A stretch of 64,000 bases of DNA. Origin: Limnohabitans sp. GTDB taxonomy: Bacteria; Pseudomonadota; Gammaproteobacteria; Burkholderiales; Burkholderiaceae_C. Location: contig SHXD01000007.1 of the NCBI GenBank assembly GCA_009693505.1, positions 1-64,000 of the forward strand. Direction: 5' to 3'. Under the pieces are notes generated by a model. It was not told where the DNA came from and searched no databases. It was given only the letters and a program-made list of their open reading frames with translations. Position numbers and translations under genes: made by a program. Positions 30,024 to 40,764 of the stretch are shown piece after piece (the first letter of the stretch is position 1; each line of letters starts with the position of its first letter).

Positions 30024-31040
30024 TTAACTGCCCTTGATGTTTGCTTTGCGAACCACACTGCTCCACTTGTCGCTTTCTGCTTTGATGTAGCGTGCGGCTT
30101 CAGCAGGGCTTGTGGGCGTGGGCTCTAAACCCAATTTGCGCAACTGCGCCACCACACCCGGATCCTTCAAAGTAGCCACCAATGCAGCATTCAAACGCCT
30201 GATCACTTCTGGTGAAGTTTTTGCGGGCGCTGCAAATGCATACCAGTTGGTCGCTTCAAATCCGGGGAAGCCCGACTCAGCAATGGTGGGCACATTGGGC
30301 AAGGCCTCTAAACGCTTGGAACCGGTGGTGGCCAAGGGGCGCAGTTTGCCAGTTTGAATGTGTTGAACGGCATCTGTGGGGCTTGAAAAGATAGACGGCA
30401 AAACGCCCCCCAACAAATCGTTCATGGCAGGCGCGCCACCGCGATAGGCCACATGTTGGTTGTTCAAGTTAGCTGCAATTTTGAGCATCTCGCCGGCCAA
30501 GTGACCGCCCCCACCAATGCCGGATGAGCCAAAAGACATTTTGGAATTGTCTTGCCGGGCTTGCTTCAAATAATCTTCAAATGTTTTGACGTCGCTGGCC
30601 GAATTCACCACCAACACATTGCTGAAAACCACACACAAAGACAATGCCGCTGTATCAATCACGGGGTCATAGTTCAGTTTGTTCAGATGCTGATTGACAG
30701 ACAAAGAACCTACCGTGCCCAACATGATGGTGTGGCCATCAGGCGTCGCCTTGGTGAGCAAGTCAGTGGCTATGTTGCCACCAGCACCGGGTTTGTTGTC
30801 AATCACCACAGTTTGCTTGAACAACTCTGTGAGCTTGGGCACCATGATGCGCGCCACCGTATCGGAGCTTCCACCAGGTGAAAAGCCAATCAAAATTTTG
30901 ATGCTTTGCGTGGGGAAGTTAGCCTCTGCACTTTGGGCTTGCGCGTTCAAAGTCAGCATGGCCAGCGCATTTAAAAATACGGTGGCCAACAGGGCCCATC
31001 GGCGAGTTTTTTCAATCGAGAATGGCAAGTTGAGTAGCAT
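30024..31040 (-). CDS. Bug-family (TctC-like) substrate-binding protein
   Basis: ILIGFSPGGSSDTVARIM; VVIDNKPGAGGNIATDLLTKATPDGHTIMLGTVG. Confidence 0.93.
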   Translation of the reverse strand: MLLNLPFSIEKTRRWALLATVFLNALAMLTLNAQAQSAEANFPTQSIKILIGFSPGGSSDTVARIMVPKLTELFKQTVVIDNKPGAGGNIATDLLTKATPDGHTIMLGTVGSLSVNQHLNKLNYDPVIDTAALSLCVVFSNVLVVNSASDVKTFEDYLKQARQDNSKMSFGSSGIGGGGHLAGEMLKIAANLNNQHVAYRGGAPAMNDLLGGVLPSIFSSPTDAVQHIQTGKLRPLATTGSKRLEALPNVPTIAESGFPGFEATNWYAFAAPAKTSPEVIRRLNAALVATLKDPGVVAQLRKLGLEPTPTSPAEAARYIKAESDKWSSVVRKANIKGS

Positions 31041-31125
31041 GGTGACAGTCTCTCGTTTGTTAGTGAGTGAAGTGTAGGCCTTTGCCCCGACTTTTTACCG
31101 CAATCAAGTGTGTAGCGCGTGCATT

Positions 31126-31144
31126 CTGTGAGTTGCTCTCACAG
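31126..31144. promoter_or_regulatory. Perfect inverted repeat upstream of the Bug/leuCD-like/ICL-like operon; candidate operator
   Basis: CTGTGAG-ttgct-CTCACAG with no adjacent T-tract. Confidence 0.4.
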
Positions 31145-31154
31145 CCCTCAAACC

Positions 31155-32210
31155 CTAGGCTTTGGTCGCACAGACGCTAGACACTCTCAAAGCCAATCGC
31201 TGCAAGGCTTGCCAGGGGTCGGTGGGCCAATCGGCCACTTTCAAGCCTTTCACAATGCCGTCCACTTGGTGGGCGTTTTTCAGCAACTGCGCCAAGCGAG
31301 CCGTTGACAATTTGGGCAACACACGCTCAAATAGTTTTTCACGAACACCCCAAATTCTTTGTTCGCGCAAAGCCATGGGCAGGGGCCGGCCCTCTGCGAT
31401 GGCATCTTTGACTCGCTTTAAAGCTCGGATGTCTTCTGCCAAGGTGTAGTGCACCAAGACGGCCGCCTCACCCTCAGCTTGCAAACCATCTAGCATGCGT
31501 TGCACGCGGGCCACTTGGCCCGCCAAGACCGCTTCCGACAATTTAAAAACATCGTAGCGCGCCACATTCATGACAGCACTTTCAACTTGCGCATGTGTCA
31601 GTTCACCGGCGGGGTACAACAAACTCAGCTTTTGAATCTCTTGGTGGGCTGCCAGCAAATTGCCTTCCACGCGGTCTGCAAAAAATTGCAAACAGTTTTG
31701 GCCATCTTGTCCAGATGCAACGCTTTGATTTTGCAACTTCAAACGCTGTGCAATCCACTGCGGCAATTGGGCTCTGTCTAAAGAGTCAATTTGCAAAGAA
31801 ACCCCAAATTGTTCCAAGGCCCCAAACCATGCGCCCTTTTTAGTGGCGCTGTCTAAGCGAGGTAAAACAAAAAGCGTCAAGGTGCTGTCGTTGCCGTCTG
31901 CGCTCTGTGCCAGTTGCTGAATCATGGGGCTGCCCTCTTTGCCGGGCTTCCCAGTGGGCACGCGAATTTCTAGAATTTGTCGCTCGGCAAAAAGACTCAT
32001 GGAGCCGCCTGCTGCCAGCACCTCGCTCCAATCAAAGTGAGCGCCCGACACCACATGCATGCTGCGTTCGGTATAGCCTTGTTGTCGCGCTGTTGCGCGA
32101 ATGGCATCTGCCGCTTCTTGCACCAACAAAGCCTCATCACCGTGCAAGGTATAAAGACTTCGCAAGCCTTTTTGCAAATGTGATTGAAGCTGAGGCAGGG
32201 CCAATTGCAT
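31155..32210 (-). CDS. holA: DNA polymerase III subunit delta
   Basis: LYTLHGDEALLVQEAADAIR; VEGNLLAAHQEIQKLSLLYP; upstream neighbour is lptE. Confidence 0.95.
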   Translation of the reverse strand: MQLALPQLQSHLQKGLRSLYTLHGDEALLVQEAADAIRATARQQGYTERSMHVVSGAHFDWSEVLAAGGSMSLFAERQILEIRVPTGKPGKEGSPMIQQLAQSADGNDSTLTLFVLPRLDSATKKGAWFGALEQFGVSLQIDSLDRAQLPQWIAQRLKLQNQSVASGQDGQNCLQFFADRVEGNLLAAHQEIQKLSLLYPAGELTHAQVESAVMNVARYDVFKLSEAVLAGQVARVQRMLDGLQAEGEAAVLVHYTLAEDIRALKRVKDAIAEGRPLPMALREQRIWGVREKLFERVLPKLSTARLAQLLKNAHQVDGIVKGLKVADWPTDPWQALQRLALRVSSVCATKA

Positions 32211-32236
32211 AAAGAAGGAGGACCTGTGCGCTGGCT

Positions 32237-32794
32237 TTAAAGGGATTTGACAGAAGCCAAACGGCGCAAAATTTGTTGCACGATGTCGACCTGCATGTCT
32301 CGGTACATCATGTTTTCTTCAATTTCTTTGGAAAGGGCTGCAGACTCCAAGAAGCTCAAATCGCGCTGCTGCTGCAACTCAACTTCTGGAATGAGGTTTT
32401 GACCTTGCGGCGTGCGCAATCGAAATTTCACTTTCAAGCGCAGTTGCAATTCACGCACCTGACCGGATGCATTCAAACCCACCACCACGCGTTCGCGCAC
32501 TTCAGACATGACATCCAACACCACCTCAGAAGTGGCCATGTCAGGGCCTTCAGTGAAAACTTTCAAGTTGGCTTGACTGGCCAAATTGCGCCTCAGGTCT
32601 GTGCCCAAGGCAGATTGTCGCGGCAAGATCAAAAACAAAGTTTTGAAAGGCAAGTCTGCGCTTTGGCGCAATTGAAAACCACAGCCCGACAAACCAGTTG
32701 CCGCGAGGCCGCTGACGAGCGCGCCGCCCGCCAAGCTGCGCCCCAGGGCTTGCAGCGATTGGCGACGGTTCAGCAACTGCGGAGAAACGTTCAT
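32237..32794 (-). CDS. lptE: LPS-assembly lipoprotein LptE
   Basis: Lipobox ATGLSGCGFQLR; located between leuS and holA. Confidence 0.92.
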   Translation of the reverse strand: MNVSPQLLNRRQSLQALGRSLAGGALVSGLAATGLSGCGFQLRQSADLPFKTLFLILPRQSALGTDLRRNLASQANLKVFTEGPDMATSEVVLDVMSEVRERVVVGLNASGQVRELQLRLKVKFRLRTPQGQNLIPEVELQQQRDLSFLESAALSKEIEENMMYRDMQVDIVQQILRRLASVKSL

Positions 32795-32848
32795 TTTGTG
32801 TGCGTGCGGGCGCTGTAATTGAAGGTGCTGTAGTTCAAAGCGATCGGT

Positions 32849-35521
32849 TTACAGCACCACGTTGACCAAACGGCCAGGCACCACAATGATCTTCTTGGGT
32901 GCGGCGCCAGCGGCTTGCTTGGTCACTTGCTCGTGCGCTGCAGCCGCCTGTTCAATGCTCGCCTTGTCGGCGTTGGCGGGCACCGTGAGCGAGCCACGCA
33001 ACTTGCCGTTGATTTGCAACATGAGTTCAATCTCGTCACGCTGCAAAGCGGTTTCGTCCACACCCGGCCACGCCACGTCGAGCAAATCGCCGCAGCAAGC
33101 GCCGTAACCCAATTCGTTCCACAACTGGAAAGCCAAGTGCGGGCAAGCGGGGTACATGACGCGTAGCAAAATGGAATAGCACTCTGCCAATGCGGCGTGG
33201 TCATTCACGTCTTGAGAAGCCGACAGCGGTGAATCTTCCAGCGTGTTGAGCATTTTCATGAGTGCAGACACCACGGTGTTGTATTGCATTCGCTCGTAGT
33301 CGTAATTGGCTTGGCGCAATACCGAGTGAATTTCCAGGCGCAGTTTTTTGGCATCGGGGCTGAAGGTGATGGGCTGCAAAAGGTCTATGGCGATGCCCAT
33401 CTTCAAAGCACTTTCCACTTTGACGGCATAGTTCCACACACGCCGCACAAAACGGTAGCTGCCTTCCACGGCCGCATCGTTCCACTCCAGCGTGGCTTCG
33501 GGCGGTGCGGTAAACATGGTGTAGAGGCGAGCGGTGTCGGCGCCGTATTTTTCAATCAGGTCTTGTGGGTCGACGCCGTTGTTTTTCGACTTGGACATGG
33601 TGCCCACGCCTTCGTAGTCGATGGCCGTTCCTTCAGGCAAATTGCCTACGGCTTTTTTCAAACGCGCACCTGTCACTTTGCCGTCTTCGGCCAAGACATT
33701 CTCCACATCTTGTGGCCAGAAATAATCTTTACCGCCTTTGTCGGTGCGTCGTGAGTAAATGTGGTTCAGCACCATGCCTTGCGTGAGCAACTTGGTGAAG
33801 GGTTCGTCCACTTTGACCAAGCCCAAATCGCGCATGACTTTGGTCCAGAAGCGCGCATAGAGCAAGTGCAGAATGGCGTGCTCTATGCCGCCAATGTACT
33901 GATCCATGGGCATCCAGTAGTCGGCGCCTTCGGCCACCATTTGATCGGTGTTCTTGGGGTCGCAATAGCGCATGAAGTACCAAGACGAATCGACAAAGGT
34001 GTCCATGGTGTCGGTCTCGCGGCGCGATGGTTTACCGCACACAGGGCACACCACGCCAGCATGAAAACCTTGGTGTTTGTTCAGCGGATTGCCCGAGCCA
34101 TCGGGAATGCAATCAAGCGGTAAAACCACGGGCAAATCTTTTTCAGGCACGGGCACTGCGCCGTGTTCATCGCAATGGATGATGGGAATGGGCGTACCCC
34201 AATAGCGCTGACGGCTGACACCCCAGTCACGCAGACGCCAAGTGGTTTTCTTCTCGCCCAAGCCTTTGGCGGCCAAATCAGCCGCTACGGCTTCGAGGGC
34301 ATCTTTGAAACTCAAACCATCGTATTGGCCAGAGTTGACCAATACGCCATTGGCCTTGTCGCCAAAGCCATCGTGCCATTCGGTGTGGCTGAAGGCCACG
34401 CCTTTGGAGGCCACCACTTGTTGAATGGACAATTGGTATTTGAGGGCAAACTCAAAATCGCGCTCGTCGTGCGCAGGCACACCCATGACGGCGCCATCGC
34501 CGTAGCTCATGAGCACATAGTTGCCCACCCACACTTCAACAGGTTTGCCTGTGAGGGGATGCGACACAAACAAGCCCGTGGGCATGCCTTCTTTTTCTTT
34601 CACCGCCAACTCGGCTTCGGTGGTGCCGCCTTTTTGGCAGATCTGGATGAACGTGGCCAATGCCGGTTGCGTGAGCGCTGCATGAGTGGCCAGCGGATGC
34701 TCGGGCGCCACTGCGCAAAAGGTCACGCCCATGATGGTGTCGGGGCGTGTTGTAAAAACATACATCTTGCCGTCTTGAATGAGCTGACCCTCTGCGCCGC
34801 GAATGACATGCGGGAACGCAAAGCGCACACCGGTGGATTTGCCAATCCAGTTTTCTTGCATGAGTTTGACGCGATCGGGCCAACCAGGCAACTTGTCGCC
34901 CGTCACAAAGTCGAGCAGCTCTTCCGCGTAATCGGTAATCTTTAAATAGTAGCCAGGTATCTCGCGCTTCTCAACCACCGCACCCGTGCGCCAGCCCTTG
35001 CCGTCGATCACTTGCTCGTTGGCCAACACGGTTTGATCAACCGGGTCCCAGTTGACGACTTGTGTTTTGCGATAGGCCACGCCCTTCTCTAACATCTTCA
35101 AGAACAACCACTGGTTCCACTTGTAGTAGCTGGCATCACAGGTGGCCACTTCGCGGCTCCAGTCGATGGCCAAGCCCATGGCCTGCATCTGCTTCTTCAT
35201 GTAAGCGATGTTTTCGTAAGTCCACTTGGCGGGCGGCACGCCGTTTTTAAGCGCCGCATTTTCTGCAGGCAAACCAAACGCGTCCCAGCCCATGGGCATG
35301 AGCACGTTGTAGCCGTTCATGCGCAAATAGCGCGTGAGCATGTCATTGATGGTGTAGTTGCGCACGTGTCCCATGTGCAGCTTGCCGCTGGGGTAGGGCA
35401 GCATGGAGCAGGCGTAAAACTTCTTTTTATTGGCGTCTTCTGTCACGCGGTAGGCGTCGCGAGCGTTCCACTGGCTTTGCGCCGCGGGCTCAACTTCGAG
35501 GTGGTTGTACTTGTCTTGCAT
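32849..35521 (-). CDS. leuS: Leucyl-tRNA synthetase
   Basis: [38 protein letters not shown]; start [11 protein letters not shown]. Confidence 0.98.
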   Translation of the reverse strand: MQDKYNHLEVEPAAQSQWNARDAYRVTEDANKKKFYACSMLPYPSGKLHMGHVRNYTINDMLTRYLRMNGYNVLMPMGWDAFGLPAENAALKNGVPPAKWTYENIAYMKKQMQAMGLAIDWSREVATCDASYYKWNQWLFLKMLEKGVAYRKTQVVNWDPVDQTVLANEQVIDGKGWRTGAVVEKREIPGYYLKITDYAEELLDFVTGDKLPGWPDRVKLMQENWIGKSTGVRFAFPHVIRGAEGQLIQDGKMYVFTTRPDTIMGVTFCAVAPEHPLATHAALTQPALATFIQICQKGGTTEAELAVKEKEGMPTGLFVSHPLTGKPVEVWVGNYVLMSYGDGAVMGVPAHDERDFEFALKYQLSIQQVVASKGVAFSHTEWHDGFGDKANGVLVNSGQYDGLSFKDALEAVAADLAAKGLGEKKTTWRLRDWGVSRQRYWGTPIPIIHCDEHGAVPVPEKDLPVVLPLDCIPDGSGNPLNKHQGFHAGVVCPVCGKPSRRETDTMDTFVDSSWYFMRYCDPKNTDQMVAEGADYWMPMDQYIGGIEHAILHLLYARFWTKVMRDLGLVKVDEPFTKLLTQGMVLNHIYSRRTDKGGKDYFWPQDVENVLAEDGKVTGARLKKAVGNLPEGTAIDYEGVGTMSKSKNNGVDPQDLIEKYGADTARLYTMFTAPPEATLEWNDAAVEGSYRFVRRVWNYAVKVESALKMGIAIDLLQPITFSPDAKKLRLEIHSVLRQANYDYERMQYNTVVSALMKMLNTLEDSPLSASQDVNDHAALAECYSILLRVMYPACPHLAFQLWNELGYGACCGDLLDVAWPGVDETALQRDEIELMLQINGKLRGSLTVPANADKASIEQAAAAHEQVTKQAAGAAPKKIIVVPGRLVNVVL

Positions 35522-35614
35522 GGTGCAAATTGTAGGTGTTTGGCGAGGTGAAATTCCTCTGCAGGATGCCCTGAGCCCTGATTGACCCGCAAAGGACGCC
35601 TGCATTGCAAAAGA

Positions 35615-36079
35615 TCAGCGCGTGGCAGCCTTTTGAATGTCCCTTTGACCGCCTCTTTGGGCATCCGTTCCAGGTGCCGTCACAAAGCCTATCCGGCTTA
35701 AGCCAGCCTGCTGAGCCAGGCCCATGAGCTCAAGGACTTGACCATAAGGCACTGCCTGATCCACCCGAAGCTGAACTTCCAAGTTGGGCTTCTGATTTGC
35801 CAATTGCTGAAGCTCAGTTGGCAAGGCCGCCAGCGTGACGGGCTTGTCATTGATGAAAAGTTCGCCAGATGCTTTAAGGCTGAGGCTAAGCGCCTCGGGC
35901 GCTTCCCCCGCTTGAGCGGCTTTGGATTGAGGCAAGTCAAGACGAATAGCGCTGGTTAGAAGGGGCGCCGTGAGAATGAAAATGACCAACAACACCAGCA
36001 TCACGTCCACCAAAGGCGTGACATTGATGTCACTGAAGGGTTTGGCTTGAGCAGCGCGAGGGAATCGACCAAATGCCAT
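35615..36079 (-). CDS. exbD: ExbD/TolR-family biopolymer transport protein
   Basis: INVTPLVDVMLVLLVIFILTAP. Confidence 0.93.
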   Translation of the reverse strand: MAFGRFPRAAQAKPFSDINVTPLVDVMLVLLVIFILTAPLLTSAIRLDLPQSKAAQAGEAPEALSLSLKASGELFINDKPVTLAALPTELQQLANQKPNLEVQLRVDQAVPYGQVLELMGLAQQAGLSRIGFVTAPGTDAQRGGQRDIQKAATR

Positions 36080-36098
36080 GGCTTTGCCTTCTGGCCTG

Positions 36099-36743
36099 TT
36101 AGTTGTGTCGACCGGTGAGCAAGTTCATCAGGTCTTGTGCAAACCCCTCTAGCTCAATTTCAATTTGCGCCACCGTGCGGCCCAACACGTTGTAGGCCAA
36201 AACCGCAGGAATGGCCACTGCCAGACCAGCGGCAGTCATCACCAAAGATTCACCCACGGGGCCGGCCACGCGGTCAAGGGTAATTTGGCCCACCTCTGCC
36301 ATGCCACTCAGGGCATTGAAAATGCCCCACACTGTGCCTAGCAAGCCCACAAATGGCGAGATGGCACCCACCGTGGCCAGCAGCAATTGCCCCCATTGCA
36401 GCCGGTTGACCGTGGCTTGCAAACTGTCGCGCAAAACACGGGTGAGTTGATGCTCGCGTTCGCCAGCGGCCGCCAAAGTGCCGACCAAGGGCAACAAAGT
36501 GGCCTTTAAAAGTGGGGTGACAGATTGATCGCGGTCAAATTGCGCAACGCGGGCCTGCGCATCTTCAAATTGAACGGACTGCCAAAAAGCGGCAGTGCTT
36601 TGCGGCACGTCTAGTTTCACGCGGCGCAGCAAATTGAGTTTCCAAAAAATGACCACCCAAGTGCTAACCGACATGGCCAACAATGCCACCGCCACAAAGC
36701 GGGTGACCCAGTCACCTTCAGCCCAAAAGGTCAATAAATTCAT
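36099..36743 (-). CDS. exbB: MotA/TolQ/ExbB proton channel family protein
   Basis: ATVGAISPFVGLLGTVWGIFNAL; precedes exbD. Confidence 0.93.
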   Translation of the reverse strand: MNLLTFWAEGDWVTRFVAVALLAMSVSTWVVIFWKLNLLRRVKLDVPQSTAAFWQSVQFEDAQARVAQFDRDQSVTPLLKATLLPLVGTLAAAGEREHQLTRVLRDSLQATVNRLQWGQLLLATVGAISPFVGLLGTVWGIFNALSGMAEVGQITLDRVAGPVGESLVMTAAGLAVAIPAVLAYNVLGRTVAQIEIELEGFAQDLMNLLTGRHN

Positions 36744-36754
36744 CGGCTGTGGCT

Positions 36755-37597
36755 TTATCTCAAGGACAGCACATCGAACATGTCGAAGAGGCCCGTTTTT
36801 TGGTCCGCTAAAAATCGGACAGCCCGCAAACTACCTTGCGCATAGGTGGCCCGGCTGGAAGCCTTGTGCGTGACTTCAATGCGTTCGCCGGTACCCGCAA
36901 ACAAAACGGTGTGATCGCCCACAATGTCGCCACCGCGGATGGTGGCAAAGCCAATGCTGGAAGGGTCTCGCTCACCCGTGACACCTTCGCGGGCATACAC
37001 AGCGTAGTCTTTCAAGTCTCGGCCCAAAGCATCGGCAATGACCTCGCCCATTTTGAGGGCAGTGCCCGATGGCGCGTCTACCTTGTGGCGGTGATGGGCT
37101 TCGATGATTTCAATGTCATAACCCGTGGCCAGCGCTTTGGCCGCCATTTCAAGCAATTTGAGCGTGACATTGACACCCACGCTCATGTTGGGTGCCATGA
37201 CGATGGCCACGTCTTTGGCGATGGCTTTGATTTCATTTTTCTCAGCATCGGAAAAACCGGTGGTGCCGATGACCGCCTTGACACCCAAGGCTTGGCAAAT
37301 TTTCAAATGCGCCAAGGTGCCTTCAGGGCGTGTGAAGTCAATAAGGTATTGGGAGTTTTGCAAGCCTGCTTTGAGATTGCCGGTGACGAAGACGCCACTG
37401 GCTTTGCCCATGGCAGCGCCAGCGTCAGTTCCGACAGCCGTACTGCTGGCCAAATCGAGCGCACCCGTGAGGCGGCAATCTGGGGCATTGGCGATGGCCT
37501 CAATGAGCATATGGCCCATGCGGCCAGAAGCGCCAGCAACAGCGACAGCATGCAGGAGCGCAGAATGTGAAGAAGCAACTTGTGTCATGTGATTCAT
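36755..37597 (-). CDS. dapB: 4-hydroxy-tetrahydrodipicolinate reductase
   Basis: [40 protein letters not shown]. Confidence 0.97.
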   Translation of the reverse strand: MNHMTQVASSHSALLHAVAVAGASGRMGHMLIEAIANAPDCRLTGALDLASSTAVGTDAGAAMGKASGVFVTGNLKAGLQNSQYLIDFTRPEGTLAHLKICQALGVKAVIGTTGFSDAEKNEIKAIAKDVAIVMAPNMSVGVNVTLKLLEMAAKALATGYDIEIIEAHHRHKVDAPSGTALKMGEVIADALGRDLKDYAVYAREGVTGERDPSSIGFATIRGGDIVGDHTVLFAGTGERIEVTHKASSRATYAQGSLRAVRFLADQKTGLFDMFDVLSLR

Positions 37598-38169
37598 CAG
37601 CGCTTGGCTGGTTCAAGCGGAGGGTAAGAACTGGGCAGCGGCAAGGCCGTGGCTGGAACAGGGTCAGCTTTGCGAACGGGTGCTGGAAATTTGCGCAAAT
37701 CTTCTTCTTTGGCTTCTAACTCTGGCACCTTGCTACTGGATTTTTTGGCCACCAATTTGGTGACGAACTCAGTTTCGCTGGGCAACTCGTCGCCTGTGAC
37801 GCGATCGAGCACATCGCCTTTGAACCAAACACTGAGGCTAAAGCTTTGCGCTGGCACACTTTGGCGGCGAATGGTGAAGACGTAATCCCAGCGTTGCTCG
37901 TGAAACACGCTGGCAACCAAGGGCGTGCCCAACACTTCCCGCACCTGCAGGCGTGACATGCCAGGCTTGAGAAATTCCTTTTGCTCAAGCGACACAAAAT
38001 TGCCTTGAACCACCTCAGGGATGTACAAAATGGCATCCGTGGCCACATTGAGGCGGGGCAAACTGCACGCACTCATAAGGGCCAGCAACAAAGGCACAGC
38101 CACGCCCAAAGTCAGGGTGTTGCGCAGAGAAATAAGAATTTGTTTTTTCATGGATGCTTGGCAGGCCAT
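37597..38169 (-). CDS. bamE: Outer membrane protein assembly factor BamE
   Basis: Lipobox [39 protein letters not shown]; divergent from fur. Confidence 0.93.
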   Translation of the reverse strand: MACQASMKKQILISLRNTLTLGVAVPLLLALMSACSLPRLNVATDAILYIPEVVQGNFVSLEQKEFLKPGMSRLQVREVLGTPLVASVFHEQRWDYVFTIRRQSVPAQSFSLSVWFKGDVLDRVTGDELPSETEFVTKLVAKKSSSKVPELEAKEEDLRKFPAPVRKADPVPATALPLPSSYPPLEPAKR

Positions 38170-38256
38170 ATGATTGGGTCATTGTAGCGGTAGCATTCGG
38201 CTCTGGCGAAGCCCCTTTGACCAAACCCCTTCTCATTCATTTGCAACTGAAAACAC

Positions 38257-38679
38257 ATGGACGAACTCAAAAGCACTGGGCTGAAAACCACCATTCCCCG
38301 GCAAAAGATTTTAGAAATCTTTCAAAAGGGGGCGCAAAGGCACATGACGGCCGAGGATGTTTTCAAGCATCTGCTCAATGACAATGCCGTCATCGGTTTG
38401 GCCACGGTGTACCGAGTCCTCACCCAGTTTGAACAGGCTGGGCTTTTAAGCCGAAACCATTTTGAAAGTGGCAAGGCGGTGTATGAGTTGAACGAGGGGC
38501 AGCACCATGACCACATGGTGTGCCTAGACTGCGGCAAAGTTGAAGAGTTTTACGACGCCGAAATTGAAAAAAGGCAACATGACGTGGCCTTGGCCAAGGG
38601 TTTTGTGATTGCCGATCATGCCCTCAGTTTGTACGCTCACTGCACCCAAAACCCCTGCCCCCATCGCAACCGAACCTAA
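38257..38679 (+). CDS. fur: Ferric uptake regulator
   Basis: [68 protein letters not shown]. Confidence 0.97.
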   Translation: MDELKSTGLKTTIPRQKILEIFQKGAQRHMTAEDVFKHLLNDNAVIGLATVYRVLTQFEQAGLLSRNHFESGKAVYELNEGQHHDHMVCLDCGKVEEFYDAEIEKRQHDVALAKGFVIADHALSLYAHCTQNPCPHRNRT

Positions 38680-38706
38680 GTCATCAGCAGGTTAAGTCAG
38701 GCTCAC

Positions 38707-39648
38707 TCAGCCCATGGCCGCACGTTGGGCCGCCATGAAGTCTTGGTAGGTGTCAATGCCCCGCATTTGCAAAATGGTGTTGCGAACGGCAGCCTCCACC
38801 AGCACCGCAATGTTGCGGCCAGCCACCACCTGTATGACCACTTTGCGAACCGGAATGCCCAGCACATCTTGGGTGAGTGTCTCTGTGGGAATGCGTTCGT
38901 AATCACGCTCAAAGTTTTCGTGACGCACCAAGTGCACAATGAGTTTCAAACGCATTTTGCGACGAACCGCGGTTTCACCAAAAATACCGCGAATGTCCAG
39001 CAGGCCAATGCCGCGGACCTCGAGCAAGTTTTGCAGCAACTCTGGGCAGCGGGCCTCAATGGTGGTTTGGTTGATGCGAAATAAATCAACGGCGTCATCG
39101 GCCACCAAGCCATTGCCCCGGGAAATCAACTCCAGGCCCAACTCGCTCTTACCGAGGCCTGACTCGCCCGTGATCAAGACACCCAAACCCAAAATATCCA
39201 TGAACACACCGTGCATGGTGGTGCGGTCGGCAAAGTGTTTGGACAAATAAGCCCTGAGCACATCAATTACAAAAGCCGACGACTCGGGCGTCGAGAACAT
39301 GGGGATTTGCGCGCCCTCACACACTCGAAGCAAGGCCTCTGGCGCGGTTTGGCCATCGGCCAAGACCAACACAGGGGGCTCCAAGGTGACGATGCGTGAA
39401 AAACGCCTCAAGCGATCCTCTTCGCTGCCTCGCACCAGATAGGAGACCTCGCGTTCACCCAAAATTTGAACCCGGTAAGGATGGATGTAATTTAAATAGC
39501 CCACCAAATCGGCACCTGAGCGAGCGGCACGAACGGCGACTTCATCAAATCGGCGCTCTGAGGCACCTAAGCCCGCAATCCACTGCCACTTGAGTTTGCC
39601 TCGGTGGTCTTCAAACATTGCATCTGCGCTGACGGCGGTAGGCTTCAT
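38707..39648 (-). CDS. hprK: HPr kinase/phosphorylase
   Basis: [55 protein letters not shown]. Confidence 0.97.
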   Translation of the reverse strand: MKPTAVSADAMFEDHRGKLKWQWIAGLGASERRFDEVAVRAARSGADLVGYLNYIHPYRVQILGEREVSYLVRGSEEDRLRRFSRIVTLEPPVLVLADGQTAPEALLRVCEGAQIPMFSTPESSAFVIDVLRAYLSKHFADRTTMHGVFMDILGLGVLITGESGLGKSELGLELISRGNGLVADDAVDLFRINQTTIEARCPELLQNLLEVRGIGLLDIRGIFGETAVRRKMRLKLIVHLVRHENFERDYERIPTETLTQDVLGIPVRKVVIQVVAGRNIAVLVEAAVRNTILQMRGIDTYQDFMAAQRAAMG

Positions 39649-39687
39649 CTCAACCTCGTTTCGTTGATGGGCTAAAGAGCAGCATTC

Positions 39688-40149
39688 TCACTTGGCAGGC
39701 AACCAATTGTCGATCAGATTGTGCAAGCTTAACGCCGTTGCGCTGCTGATCATGTTGTCGCGTGTACTGGCATTGCTCAAAATTTCAGCAATTTCAGACA
39801 AAATTTCCAAGTGCTTTTGGGTGGCCGCTTCGGGCACCAACAAGAAAATGAGCAACTTCACAGCTTGCTCATCGGGCGCATCGAAGCCAATGGCTTGAGC
39901 CAATTGAAACACTGCCGCCATGGGTGACTTCAAGCCCTTGATGCGGCCATGTGGAATGGCCACGCCATGGCCCAAGCCCGTAGAGCCCAGACGCTCCCTG
40001 GCAAACAAACTGTCGGTGACCAAGGCTCTGGACAGGCCATGCAAACTTTCAAACAACAAACCCGCCTCTTCAAAAGCGCGTTTCTTGCTGGTGGCATCTA
40101 CGCCAACCAGCACTTGTTCAACAGGGAGAATGGCTGCAAGTCTGTTCAT
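39688..40149 (-). CDS. ptsN: PTS IIA-like nitrogen regulatory protein
   Basis: RERLGSTGLGHGVAIPHGRIKGL; between hprK and hpf. Confidence 0.95.
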   Translation of the reverse strand: MNRLAAILPVEQVLVGVDATSKKRAFEEAGLLFESLHGLSRALVTDSLFARERLGSTGLGHGVAIPHGRIKGLKSPMAAVFQLAQAIGFDAPDEQAVKLLIFLLVPEAATQKHLEILSEIAEILSNASTRDNMISSATALSLHNLIDNWLPAK

Positions 40150-40190
40150 ATCGAGGGCGGATTATGCACCTTGCGAAAGGCGATCTTCCA

Positions 40191-40216
40191 AAAAAACCGC
40201 ACCTCAGAGGTGCGGC
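40191..40216 (-). terminator. Intrinsic terminator downstream of hpf
   Basis: Minus strand CCGCACCTCTGAGGTGCGGTTTTTTT. Confidence 0.85.
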
Positions 40217-40245
40217 GGTGTTTTTGACTTCAAAAAATAGGGCTT

Positions 40246-40575
40246 TTACGTCATGCGCTTGGGCGCAACATGGTGATGGTCCAAGATTCGGTTTTTGTGC
40301 TTCACCACTTGGCGGTCCAATTTATCGACCAAGTCATCGACGGCCGCATAAAGGTCTTGGTGCGAACTTTCTGCAAACAAATCATTGCCTTTGACATGAA
40401 TATTGCACTCTGCTCGCTGACGTTTATCTTTCTCTTTTTGTTTTTCAACCGTGAGCAACACTTTCACATCCACCACTTGGTCAAAATGCCGAGTAATTCG
40501 GTCTAGCTTGCCAGTGACATAGCTTCTGAGTGCGGGGGTAACTTCGAGGTGGTGACCACTGATCGTCAGATTCAT
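40246..40575 (-). CDS. hpf: Ribosome hibernation promoting factor
   Basis: [45 protein letters not shown]. Confidence 0.95.
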   Translation of the reverse strand: MNLTISGHHLEVTPALRSYVTGKLDRITRHFDQVVDVKVLLTVEKQKEKDKRQRAECNIHVKGNDLFAESSHQDLYAAVDDLVDKLDRQVVKHKNRILDHHHVAPKRMT

Positions 40576-40764
40576 AAAAAAGCCTCCTGTTGCTCTCTGG
40601 GATAAACAACCACCTACCCAAAATGGGGGTGGGCTGAATCCACTATGCGCCCCCCTATCGTGAAACGCAAGCTTGGCTATTTAAACCCTTTGATTTATTC
40701 AAGTCTTGCGCTTTTCTTGCAGAAAAGCTGATAAATTCCTATCTTGAGACAATTCGCAAATTGT

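Noticed and set aside
34163-34945. 260-aa plus-strand ORF
   Set aside because: Antisense to leuS; no motif support.
36836-37570. 244-aa plus-strand ORF
   Set aside because: Antisense to dapB; shadow frame.
40710-40728. GCTTTTC-ttgca-GAAAAGC hairpin between the MFS gene and hpf
   Set aside because: Short stem without a T-tract on the relevant strand; too weak to call a terminator or regulatory RNA.
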